The position numbers and the translations under genes are program-made. From Candidatus Methylomirabilota bacterium (GTDB lineage: Bacteria; Methylomirabilota; Methylomirabilia; Methylomirabilales; Methylomirabilaceae): a stretch of DNA of 64,000 nt. This document shows positions 37,079 through 45,064 of the stretch, piece by piece; position 1 is the stretch's first letter, and each line of letters starts with the position of its first letter. The stretch covers positions 372,001 through 436,000 of the forward strand of contig PQAM01000008.1 of assembly GCA_003104975.1 (NCBI GenBank), given 5' to 3'. The notes below the pieces were generated by a model. It saw only the letters and a list, made by a program, of their open reading frames with translations. It searched no databases and had not been told where the DNA came from.

Positions 37079-37978
37079 ATGAGTTCTGGAGGAAGGGGTC
37101 GCTTTCGTAAGACGCTGACGCTCTCCCTGGTAGGATCGGCGTTCCTGCTGCAAGGAGTCATTGTTCCATTAACAGCCGACGCCCGCGTGCAGCAGCGGAT
37201 TGATATTGCCGCCGATGGGACTGTGTATCAGTACCTCTGTTCCGACGGACAGCCGGCGGGAACCGACCACGACCGTTTGACAAACGTCTCGATGTCGATC
37301 GCCTTCAATTCAGCGGCCACCGTCGTTCAGACCGTGAGCAGCGGCACGACATTGATTGCCAGGGTGCCGGCGAATCCGCTGACCGCGCTGGCCCAGGGAA
37401 AGCGGACCGGAATCTTGTCGTTGGCCGGATGCGTTCCGGCGGTCGCCTTCACTGCCGCGGGATCCGGATCATGGGCTTCCGGCGTGACCACGGTGTCTGG
37501 ATTCGGCGATGGCGCGCTGACGGCGCTTACCGCAGCCTCACCGGCTTCCCATATCACCAGCGACGTCAATTGCGGCAGCAGCGTGTATGGGTTTGATGGC
37601 GGCACCACCTGTTCGATTGCTGATGGGGCTGCGCAACCTGCCGACGGGATCACCTTGAATAACAACCAGGGCATCCTTTTCGTCTATAACGGCGCCTCAT
37701 TCATCCCCGCGAATACGGCGGGGACTCTGAATGTGTCCGGTGGCGGCGCGGGATTTGATATCACCGGAGCCAACAATGCCGAGGACGCTACGGGCGATTC
37801 GGATACCACCAGCGTGACGGTGACGACGACGACCACGACGACGACCACAACCACCACCACAACCACCACCACAACCGTCATTCCGACGGTCGGTCCATGG
37901 GGTATGGCGGCGCTCGGAGTGGCGTTCTTGGGCGCGATGGCCTGGATGCTCAAGGCCCGCCGAGCTCACATCTCATAG
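37079..37978 (+). CDS. IPTL-CTERM sorted surface protein with poly-threonine linker
   Basis: A 299-residue secreted protein. N-terminal signal (TLTLSLVGSAFLLQGVIVPL), a beta-rich domain with three cysteine-containing loops, then about eighteen consecutive threonines (DNA 37826-37880) and the C-terminal signal VIPTVGPWGMAALGVAFLGA followed by a basic tail (LKARRAH). IPTLxxWG-type signals are recognised by exosortase H, encoded 4.4 kb downstream at 42407. The threonine tract just before the cleavage motif is where O-glycosylated stalks are found in other sorted proteins. AAGGAGGG precedes ATG37079; 37055 is less likely. A strong terminator follows. Confidence 0.85.
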   Translation: MSSGGRGRFRKTLTLSLVGSAFLLQGVIVPLTADARVQQRIDIAADGTVYQYLCSDGQPAGTDHDRLTNVSMSIAFNSAATVVQTVSSGTTLIARVPANPLTALAQGKRTGILSLAGCVPAVAFTAAGSGSWASGVTTVSGFGDGALTALTAASPASHITSDVNCGSSVYGFDGGTTCSIADGAAQPADGITLNNNQGILFVYNGASFIPANTAGTLNVSGGGAGFDITGANNAEDATGDSDTTSVTVTTTTTTTTTTTTTTTTTTVIPTVGPWGMAALGVAFLGAMAWMLKARRAHIS

Positions 37979-38011
37979 TCGGTCTAAATCAGATCAGTTT
38001 GTATGAATATG

Positions 38012-38044
38012 AAAAACGGGGAGCAATCCCCGTTTTTCTTTTTT
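38012..38044 (+). terminator. Rho-independent terminator after the IPTL-CTERM gene
   Basis: AAAAACGGGGA (38012-38022), loop GCAA, TCCCCGTTTTT (38027-38037), then a T-rich tail. The symmetrical A/T tracts would let it work for both strands. Confidence 0.9.
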
Positions 38045-38061
38045 AGAGGGGTTAGTTCACG

Positions 38062-40188
38062 TTGAGTGATGGGGTTGCAGCGGATGAGCAGCCGAACCGG
38101 CTGGAGTGGGCCAGTACGCTGGCCGCGCTGGCGCTGACCTATGGGCTCCTGTTCTGGTACCTGAAGCCCTCCCTTCTGCTGCAGCCGACCATTACCGCTG
38201 GCGGCGACACGATCGCCCACTATGTCGCCGCTCGGTATCTGCGGGATTACCTGCTCCCCAATGGGAAGCTGGTCGGCTGGATGCCGGGCAATTTTGCCGG
38301 CTATCCCCTTTTCCTCTTTTACTTTCCGCTGGCCTTTCTGCTGATCGCCGGCTTGAGCCTTGTCGCGTCATTTCCCGTTGCGTTTAAACTGGGTACCCTC
38401 GCCGGAACCTTTGGACTGCCGGTCGCGTCGCTGGTCGCGCTCCGCTGGATCGGCTGCCCGTTTCCCATACCGGCCATCGGCGCTGTCCTGACGCTTCCAT
38501 TTCTGTTGAACGCAGGCAACAGTATGTGGGGCGGCAACCTCCCCAGTACGCTGGCCGGGGAGTTCTCGCACAGTCTGTCCTTTATGTTGCTGGTGCTCTT
38601 TTTTGGCGCGCTCTATCGTGGCGTATCGGCGCAGCGCCACGTAGGGTGGTGCGGGGTGCTCTTTGCCCTCACCGGTCTGGCCCATGGCTATGGGATGGTG
38701 ATGGCGGCAGGATTTGGGCTTTACTTCCTCGCCGTGAGCACGCAGTTTCGATCGACGCTCCTGTATCTGGTACGCGTCTATGCGGTCGGCGGGCTCTTGC
38801 TGGGATTCTGGCTGGTGCCGCTCGTCGCCTATCTTCACTACACGACGGGATTCCCCATTACGTGGGAGTTCAAATCGCCCCTGGAGATCGCCCCGGTCGT
38901 GCTGTGGCCCATCGTCATCATGGCGGCGATCACCGTCGGCGTGGTGTTGTTACAAAAACAGACGGATAAGGAGTGGGTTCGGATCGTCTACTACCTGACC
39001 TATCCTGTCGTTCTCTCTATCGTCCTGTACTATGCCTCTCCCCGACTGAATCTTGTCGATGTCAGGTTCCTGGCCTTCGCCCAGTTCTTTTTGACGATAC
39101 TGGCGGCAGCCGGTCTTGGTCGCTTCGTCATGCGACTGCCGCCGTCGCTTCGCCAGGCGGCCCCGATCGTCATCGGTGTACTGATGATCGCGTGGGTCGC
39201 GCCCCAGGTCTCATATATCCCCAAATGGATCCGCTGGAACTTCGAGGGGATGGAGCAAAAGCCGTGGTGGCGATACTATCAGATCGTCAATAGTATCGGC
39301 GTGCCGGGCGGCCCTCACAGTCCACGGGTGGTCTATCAGCACTCGCCGGTTCACGACAAGGCCGGGACGGTCAGGGCCTTTGAGGCGTTGCCGCTCTTTT
39401 CGGGACGTCCTACACTTGAGGGCGCCTACATGCAGTCCTCGCCAAGCGCCCCGTTTATCTTTTATATTCAGTCCGAGCTCACCGAGACCCCGTCGTGCCC
39501 GTTCGTTCCATATACGTGTACGACATTCAATCCGGAACAGGCCCTCGCCCATTTGGAGCTGTTCAACGTCAAACAGGTGATTGCCGTGACGGACGAGGTC
39601 AAGGCAGCGCTGGCATCGAGCGCAGGCTACCGTGAGGAGGGGGCGATCGGACCCTACAAAATCTTTGAGGTCCGTCGTGGGAACGGCCAGTATGTCGTCC
39701 CGCTTCGATATCCGCCGGCATCGGTGACGGATGGCGACTGGAAGCGGTTGGCCTATGACTGGTTCCAGAGACCGGAATGGCTGGATGTCCCGCTCCTTTT
39801 TTTGCGCGCGGGTGAACCGACACCAGAGGCTATACAGCCCTTCAGGGGTCTGGACGAGGCGCCGGGGAAACAATCGGCCTTACCTGAATGCCGTGTGAAA
39901 GACGCCCTTGCCAACGAGGAGGTGCGGTTTGAGACCGACTGTCCGGGTCGCCCGCACCTGATCAAGATCTCGTACCATCCAAAATGGCACGTTGAGGGCG
40001 CCGATCGGGTCTATCTGGTCTCGCCGGCCTTTATGCTGGTCTATCCGACGGCCAGACAGGTCCGCCTTGTGTTCGGCAACCGCTGGCCCGATTATGCGGG
40101 GTGGGCCGCCACCGCAGTCGGTATCGCGTGGCTACTCACGGAAGCGCTTGTCGCACGCTCAAGGACACGATATGATCGGTCCTTATAA
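38062..40188 (+). CDS. Polytopic GT-C-like membrane protein (PTPS-related domain)
   Basis: A 708-residue membrane protein with about eleven transmembrane helices in the first 400 residues and a soluble C-terminal half, closing with one more helix. The first loop GGDTIAHYVAARYLRDYLLP and WMPGNFAGYPLFLFYFPL are typical of the '6-pyruvoyl-tetrahydropterin synthase-related' membrane family, whose architecture is that of GT-C glycosyltransferases using polyprenyl-phosphate sugars. TTG38062 follows GAGGGGTT; no better start is seen. It begins a run of five plus-strand genes (this, radical SAM, GT2, XrtH, XrtH partner), so glycosylation of sorted proteins is a fair guess. Confidence 0.72.
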   Translation: MSDGVAADEQPNRLEWASTLAALALTYGLLFWYLKPSLLLQPTITAGGDTIAHYVAARYLRDYLLPNGKLVGWMPGNFAGYPLFLFYFPLAFLLIAGLSLVASFPVAFKLGTLAGTFGLPVASLVALRWIGCPFPIPAIGAVLTLPFLLNAGNSMWGGNLPSTLAGEFSHSLSFMLLVLFFGALYRGVSAQRHVGWCGVLFALTGLAHGYGMVMAAGFGLYFLAVSTQFRSTLLYLVRVYAVGGLLLGFWLVPLVAYLHYTTGFPITWEFKSPLEIAPVVLWPIVIMAAITVGVVLLQKQTDKEWVRIVYYLTYPVVLSIVLYYASPRLNLVDVRFLAFAQFFLTILAAAGLGRFVMRLPPSLRQAAPIVIGVLMIAWVAPQVSYIPKWIRWNFEGMEQKPWWRYYQIVNSIGVPGGPHSPRVVYQHSPVHDKAGTVRAFEALPLFSGRPTLEGAYMQSSPSAPFIFYIQSELTETPSCPFVPYTCTTFNPEQALAHLELFNVKQVIAVTDEVKAALASSAGYREEGAIGPYKIFEVRRGNGQYVVPLRYPPASVTDGDWKRLAYDWFQRPEWLDVPLLFLRAGEPTPEAIQPFRGLDEAPGKQSALPECRVKDALANEEVRFETDCPGRPHLIKISYHPKWHVEGADRVYLVSPAFMLVYPTARQVRLVFGNRWPDYAGWAATAVGIAWLLTEALVARSRTRYDRSL

Positions 40189-40209
40189 TTATAAGAGGAT
40201 GCGCGCAAC

Positions 40210-41571
40210 ATGCAGGCGAGGCGGCTGAAGGTCCTGCTGGTCAATCCGAGTTGGGACGGACTGGTCAGCCGAAAGGGACGCCGGTTCAATCGCGCCTGGA
40301 TGCCGCTCGATCTACTGAACTGCGCGGCGATCCTGGAACAGGACGGGGTGGGCGTCAGCCTGATCGACGCGCGCGCCGTGTCGATCCCGTTATCTGCGAT
40401 TGCCGAGGCGGCGGCGCAGCACGACCTGGTCTTTGTGACTTCGTCTCCCATCGATCGATGGCAATGTCCCAACCTTGACCTCGCACCGTTCCTGGCGGTC
40501 ACCGGTCTGGTGGAGCGGGACAAGCTGTACGTGATGGGGGCGCATGGAACCGTTGCGCCGGAAGAGCTGCTTGAGATGACGGGCGCGCGCGCCGTCATCC
40601 GTGGCGAGCCTGAACTGACCGTACAGGCGCTGTGTCGCGGCGACGATCCGTCGGAGGCTCCGGGTGTGACCTGGCGGTCTGATGGAACCGTTCGCAATAA
40701 CCCGGAGGGACCGGCACTCGACCTGACGGCACTGCCGATGCCGGCATTCCGCCTTCTCGACCTTCGCCATTATCGGTATGAGATCCTCGGCGGCCGTTTT
40801 GCGCTGTTGGAAACGACGCGCGGGTGCCACTACCGATGCCATTTCTGTCTGCTGAAGATGTATGGGAAAGGCTATCGGAGGAAGGACCCCGATCAGGTGA
40901 TCCGCGAGGTGGCCTATCTCGTCAGGGAAGCGGGCGCCCGGACGGGATATTTTATCGATCTGGAGTTTACAGCGAACCGGGACTATGTCGGGCAGGTCTG
41001 TGAGCGGCTGGCATCGGCCGACCTCCCCTTTGAGTGGGCGTGCCAGACGAGGGCCGATTATGTGGACGGTCCGCTGCTGAACCTGATGAAGCGGGCCGGC
41101 TGTCGGCTGATCCATTTCGGTGTGGAAAGCGGGTCGGCTAAGGTCCTGGCCGCCACCAACAAGCGGATTACGCTCGAGCAGATCGAACGGGGCGTCGCGG
41201 AGACACAACGGGCCGGGATCGATCAGGCCTGTTTTTTTATGTTCGGCTTTCCCGGGGAGACCCAAGCGGATATGGACGCCACCATCGCCTTTGCCAAGCG
41301 CCTCAACCCGACGTACGCATCCTTCCACGCCGTCAGTCCCTACCGGGGGACGGCGCTCTTCGAGATGAGCGGCTCGCGCGAGCTGTTCCCCGAGGTATTC
41401 GACAGGGAGCATGACGCGGCCTTCCTGCGTGGGGTGGTGAACCGCGCCTTTCATGAGTTTTACCTGCGTCCGGCCATCCTCTGGTCCAGGCTTCGCCGGA
41501 TGGATCCTGGATTGTGGCGGCGACAGGCGGCCCTGTTTATGGACTTTGTGCGACCGGCGCTCTTCGGATAA
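40210..41571 (+). CDS. B12-binding domain radical SAM protein
   Basis: A 453-residue enzyme. N-terminal cobalamin-binding-like Rossmann domain (KVLLVNPSWDGLV..., LNCAAILEQDGVGVSLIDAR, about 1-140), then a radical SAM TIM barrel with the iron-sulfur motif TTRGCHYRCHFC (Cys206, Cys210, Cys213) and FGVESGSAKVLAATNKRI. The C-terminal 60 residues are helical and basic. Relatives methylate or rearrange lipid, antibiotic and cell-wall precursors. It is flanked by a GT-C-like protein and a GT2, so modification of a lipid carrier or glycan is plausible. GGATG-type ribosome-binding site; start ATG40210 fits. Confidence 0.88.
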   Translation: MQARRLKVLLVNPSWDGLVSRKGRRFNRAWMPLDLLNCAAILEQDGVGVSLIDARAVSIPLSAIAEAAAQHDLVFVTSSPIDRWQCPNLDLAPFLAVTGLVERDKLYVMGAHGTVAPEELLEMTGARAVIRGEPELTVQALCRGDDPSEAPGVTWRSDGTVRNNPEGPALDLTALPMPAFRLLDLRHYRYEILGGRFALLETTRGCHYRCHFCLLKMYGKGYRRKDPDQVIREVAYLVREAGARTGYFIDLEFTANRDYVGQVCERLASADLPFEWACQTRADYVDGPLLNLMKRAGCRLIHFGVESGSAKVLAATNKRITLEQIERGVAETQRAGIDQACFFMFGFPGETQADMDATIAFAKRLNPTYASFHAVSPYRGTALFEMSGSRELFPEVFDREHDAAFLRGVVNRAFHEFYLRPAILWSRLRRMDPGLWRRQAALFMDFVRPALFG

Positions 41572-41580
41572 CGATCCCCT

Positions 41581-42333
41581 ATGATGCCGCCGCCTGTCGT
41601 CAGGCCTCGATTGAATCTCGATCCGCTCACGATCCTGATCCCCGCCTACAATGAAGAGGCCATCCTGGCCGCCAACATCGATCGCCTGAGGGCATTCCTG
41701 AAGGAACTGGAGATCGAGAAGTACGAGATTATCCTGGTCAGCAACGGCTCCACCGATCGGACCGTCGAGATTGCCGATGCGTGCGCGGCGGGCCGGAACG
41801 ATCTGCACGTCGTTGCGCTCGACCGCCGCGGCGTCGGCCGCGCGTTCAAAGAGGGGATCCGCCGCGCGCAATACGACCGGCTGGTCTGTCTGGATCTCGA
41901 TCTGACCATCGACCTGGCCTTCATCGGATCGGCCGCGACGTTGCTCACCGAGGCCGATATCGTCATCGGCTCCAAGCAGACGGGGGCGCAGCAGCGCTCG
42001 TGGCTTCGGCGACTGGCGAGCGCCGCGTTTATCGCCTGTACGCGCACACTGTTGGGTCTGGAGTTCACCGACTATTCGATCGGCGCCAAGGCCTACCGAC
42101 GGTCGGCCGTCATGCCGTACCTTCCTCTTCTGGCCGATGGAAGCGCCTATGTGGTGCAACTCATCGCCTGGGGCCACCGCGACGGCGTGGCTGTGGCCGA
42201 GATCCCTATCTGGTGCGATGATCGCCGTCGCAGCAAGTTCAACCTCCTCCATGAGGGCCTCTACCGATTCGGCAGCCTGTTCCTGCTGTGGCTGCAGGTC
42301 TGCCTGCGAGGCCGCGGGGCGATCAAGTATTGA
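41581..42333 (+). CDS. GT2 family glycosyltransferase (DPM1-like)
   Basis: A 250-residue GT-A enzyme: ILIPAYNEEAILAANIDRLR at the N-terminus, SNGSTDRTVEIADACA, and the metal-binding CLDLDLTID region. The C-terminal WCDDRRRSKFNLLHEGLYR matches the dolichol/polyprenyl-phosphate sugar transferase group (DPM1-like), although no C-terminal transmembrane helices follow. It starts ten bases after the radical SAM gene and likely makes a polyprenyl-phosphate-linked sugar, which a GT-C enzyme such as that at 38062 could use. Confidence 0.87.
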   Translation: MMPPPVVRPRLNLDPLTILIPAYNEEAILAANIDRLRAFLKELEIEKYEIILVSNGSTDRTVEIADACAAGRNDLHVVALDRRGVGRAFKEGIRRAQYDRLVCLDLDLTIDLAFIGSAATLLTEADIVIGSKQTGAQQRSWLRRLASAAFIACTRTLLGLEFTDYSIGAKAYRRSAVMPYLPLLADGSAYVVQLIAWGHRDGVAVAEIPIWCDDRRRSKFNLLHEGLYRFGSLFLLWLQVCLRGRGAIKY

Positions 42334-42406
42334 CAGCAGGCTGACAACTGGTGTATCTCTCTACCCGTATGACTCCTCTTCAACATGACGTGAAGTAGCA
42401 GGGGAT

Positions 42407-42922
42407 ATGATGGCGCAGCCGTTGTTCTTACGTCGACCTGTGGTGACTGCATACGTGACGTTTTTCGTATGCATCGTTGCTTCGTATACCCTGCTGCGTA
42501 CGAGTGTCATGCGGGACTTCGTCGGGCAGCCGCTGGCCACGGCATTCGCATCCATCGGAGGATTGATCCTGAATCTCCTATCAGTTGAGGCGACGGCTAC
42601 GGGTACGGTGCTCCAGGTCGAGGGATTTACGGCCCGAATCGACGATGTGTGCACCGGGCTGTTTGTGGTGGCGATCTATCTCTCCGCCGTCCTGGCCTAT
42701 CCGAGCCGGGCGAAAGAGAAACTGAAGGGGCTGCTGTTTGGCGCCTCGGCGATTCTCTTCTTGAATCTTATTAGAGTCGTCAGCCTGATGTATATCGGCC
42801 GCTACTTCCCATCATTCTTCGAAACGGCGCATCTGTTGATCTGGCAATCGGTGATCATCTTCTGCGCCCTCCTGATATGGCTCTACTGGACGGTGCGTTT
42901 CGTCAGTGCTCCTCAACACTAA
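42407..42922 (+). CDS. xrtH: Exosortase H (IPTLxxWG-CTERM type)
   Basis: A 171-residue polytopic membrane transpeptidase of the exosortase/archaeosortase family. The catalytic set is visible: Cys82 in IDDVCTGLFV, Arg123 in FLNLIRVVSL, and His142 in FETAHLLIWQ. Five or so transmembrane helices and the short length match the single-domain XrtH type. It processes proteins with C-terminal IPTLxxWG signals, such as the one at 37079-37978. ATG42407 and ATG42410 are both possible. The next gene overlaps by 17 bases. Confidence 0.88.
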   Translation: MMAQPLFLRRPVVTAYVTFFVCIVASYTLLRTSVMRDFVGQPLATAFASIGGLILNLLSVEATATGTVLQVEGFTARIDDVCTGLFVVAIYLSAVLAYPSRAKEKLKGLLFGASAILFLNLIRVVSLMYIGRYFPSFFETAHLLIWQSVIIFCALLIWLYWTVRFVSAPQH

Positions 42923-43553
42923 AGCGCTCCTTATCTTTGCCGGCCGATTTCTCTTGAGCTTTTGCCTCGTTCTGCCGCTCTGGTTTCTCGTGACTCCGGC
43001 GTATAATCGCCTCCTGGCGTCGAGTGCCAACCTCGTGCTCCCGCTCATTGAGAGCGCTCCTGCGCCAAGACTTGAGGGTTGGGAACACGACATCCTCCTG
43101 AAGCGTCCCAGTTCGACGCCAGGGGCAGAGATGCGGGTCCAGGGATTCAGAGGCAACTTGACGCATTTCAATCTGATCCTGATGGTTGCCCTCATCTTTT
43201 CACTTCGACGCATCGATTGGCGGTCGCGGTGCAAGCTGCTGGCGATCGCGTTGGGGATCCTGTTGGCGGTCCATCTTGTATACCTTCTGATCGGTGTCAA
43301 GTTCTTTGAGCAACCGGCGCAAGGGGATCCGCAGAGTTCTGCCGGCCGTTTTTACGTGTGGGGGGTCAATTTCTACCTGTCGATAGCGAGTCAACTGCTG
43401 CCGTTCGTGATCGGATGGTTTCTTTATCGATTCCTTGTGCCGTCGCATGAAGCAGGGCTGCCATTTGGGTTAGAGAGCCGGGTCGGCGGAACTGAAGAAA
43501 CTGCAGTGCGAACGAAGGGTGCCCGCAAGATGAAAAAAAAGAAAGACCGATGA
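42906..43553 (+). CDS. Exosortase H-associated membrane protein
   Basis: A 215-residue membrane protein with about four transmembrane helices (LLIFAGRFLLSFCLVLPLWF; NLILMVALIFSL; CKLLAIALGILLAVHLVYLL; FYLSIASQLLPFVIGWFLY) and a basic C-terminus ending KKKKDR. It starts with GTG inside the end of xrtH, implying coupling. The position, topology and length match the partner protein regularly found next to exosortase H; its biochemical role is not known. Confidence 0.75.
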   Translation: MLLNTKALLIFAGRFLLSFCLVLPLWFLVTPAYNRLLASSANLVLPLIESAPAPRLEGWEHDILLKRPSSTPGAEMRVQGFRGNLTHFNLILMVALIFSLRRIDWRSRCKLLAIALGILLAVHLVYLLIGVKFFEQPAQGDPQSSAGRFYVWGVNFYLSIASQLLPFVIGWFLYRFLVPSHEAGLPFGLESRVGGTEETAVRTKGARKMKKKKDR

Positions 43554-43570
43554 CATCGCGTGCTCTTTCG

Positions 43571-43698
43571 CGTCATTGCGAGCGTAGCGAAGCAATCCAA
43601 CCGTTCTTCGCCCCGAGTGTAGGGGCGGGTTTCAACCCGCCCTCCTCACGAGAACAGGACGGTGAGATTGCCGCGCACCCTTGGGTGCTCGCAATGGC
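43571..43698. repeat. CGTCATTGCGAG-type palindromic repeat, locus 6 (long variant)
   Basis: About 128 bp, nearly identical to loci 3 and 5. It separates the exosortase operon from the Tat-exported protein. Confidence 0.9.
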
Positions 43699-43752
43699 AG
43701 ACACACGGATGGGTTGCGTGATCGATCGTTATGCTTGGTACGGTGAAAGGGC

Positions 43753-43781
43753 TTGACGCCTCGGTGTCAATCGGTTAGAAG
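43753..43781 (+). promoter_or_regulatory. Possible sigma-70 promoter for the Tat-exported protein
   Basis: TTGACG (43753-43758), 17-base spacer, TAGAAG (43776-43781). The -35 is preceded by the shared upstream block that starts at 43692. Confidence 0.5.
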
Positions 43782-43851
43782 ATAGACACTGTCGGCGGGC
43801 AACGACACAATCCTGCGTACGTGAATCGGAGATATAAGGAGGACGGAACAG

Positions 43852-45033
43852 GTGCGGTGCTGTTGTGGAGGCGTGACAAGGCGGGACCTGCTTCGGTACG
43901 CGGCGCTCGGCGGGGGCGCACTACTGGTTGGACCCCTTGCCGCGTTGGCGGTCGCTGAACCGGTGACGGCCGGTTCCGGGCAGGGGAACAGCCTGCCGAA
44001 GGCCAAGCAGGCGATGCGCGACATCGTCCGTCGTTACGCCTCGGTCAAGGATGATCCGTGGGCCATGATGCACGGTGTGCGGGCCTTCGGCAAGAACTTC
44101 ATGCTCGACGAGGGTCCGGCTGTCGACTACCTCTGTTCGCATTTCCTCGAGATGCAAACAGTCCGGGGGCGGTCATACCTGAAGATGGCGCGCGGCGCCG
44201 ACGGCCATTTCAATGCCCTCTTGAAGACGTTTCTGGAGGCCGGGGTCGATCCGGACCATTCTTTCATCGTCCAGGGGCGCCGCCGGACGGTGGGCGATCT
44301 CTTACACAGCGGGAAAACCCTTTTTACCTTTGATACGACCTTGAGCCCCCTGCACGACACGAGGGACGAGGCGGCCTGGAGCGTGATCGCCTTCTCCATC
44401 ACGACGCCGCCGGACAAGGCCGTCTGGAAGAACGCCGCCGACCAGGAGATCAGGCTCCACGATGTGATCGCCACCCTCTTCACGGCTATGGAACAGGGGT
44501 CGGCAGCATACGCGACGGCCATGCAGCAGGGGATCATGCCACGCGAACGAGCTCCGATTACACGCTTTACCTGTGGCGGGACCCACGTGATCTACAGTCT
44601 GGCGGTGGCGGTTCGATACGGGCACCTTGGCGAGGAGGGGCGGCGACGTCTCGCGCGTATCCTCGATATGCTGATCTGGCGGATGAAGGCCGAGACCTAT
44701 CTGGCGAATCAGCACTACCAGGCCATGACCAAGACCGACGCGCCTGCCGCTGATGCGCATCTATTTCATCTTGATACCAGGCTGAAGTTCCTCGGCCATG
44801 CCATGGAAATCCTTCAGTACGTCCGGATGTTCGGCCTCTATACCCCGACCCCCGCCCAGGAGGCGGAGATCCGCGCCGCAACCGAGATCCTGGCCGCCGC
44901 GGTCCTGGAGGTGGGCCGGGCCGATATTGCGTCCTTCAGGCACGCGGTTCCACGTCTATACACCCTTCTGATCGGGGATGCCTGCCACGCCTACCACGGC
45001 CTCACGATGACGAAGGGTATCAACCAAGTGTGA
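43852..45033 (+). CDS. Tat-exported helical protein of unknown function
   Basis: A 393-residue protein with a twin-arginine signal (VTRRDLLRYAALGGGALLVG; positions 8-27) following a CCC cluster at residues 3-5. The mature part is largely helical and soluble, with FTCGGTHVIYSLAVAVRYGH and DTRLKFLGHAMEILQYVRMF. Several histidine-rich helices (HLDTRLKFLGHAME, GDACHAYHG) could bind a metal or heme, which would explain folding before Tat export, but no CxxCH is present. GGAGGACGG lies before GTG43852. The Asp-box lipoprotein follows 31 bases later. I recognise no family. Confidence 0.72.
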   Translation: MRCCCGGVTRRDLLRYAALGGGALLVGPLAALAVAEPVTAGSGQGNSLPKAKQAMRDIVRRYASVKDDPWAMMHGVRAFGKNFMLDEGPAVDYLCSHFLEMQTVRGRSYLKMARGADGHFNALLKTFLEAGVDPDHSFIVQGRRRTVGDLLHSGKTLFTFDTTLSPLHDTRDEAAWSVIAFSITTPPDKAVWKNAADQEIRLHDVIATLFTAMEQGSAAYATAMQQGIMPRERAPITRFTCGGTHVIYSLAVAVRYGHLGEEGRRRLARILDMLIWRMKAETYLANQHYQAMTKTDAPAADAHLFHLDTRLKFLGHAMEILQYVRMFGLYTPTPAQEAEIRAATEILAAAVLEVGRADIASFRHAVPRLYTLLIGDACHAYHGLTMTKGINQV

Positions 45034-45064
45034 CAATCCGATAGAAACTATGGAGGTGTTCCGA

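Noticed and set aside
37684-37969. Minus-strand valine-rich open frames opposite the poly-Thr tract
   Set aside because: They are the complement of the Thr codon run; the plus strand has signal peptide, sorting signal and terminator.
40390-42252. A 620-codon open frame on the minus strand
   Set aside because: It lies antisense to the radical SAM and GT2 genes, whose protein motifs are unmistakable; its translation is rich in Arg, Asp and Gly with no domain, a usual artefact of high GC.
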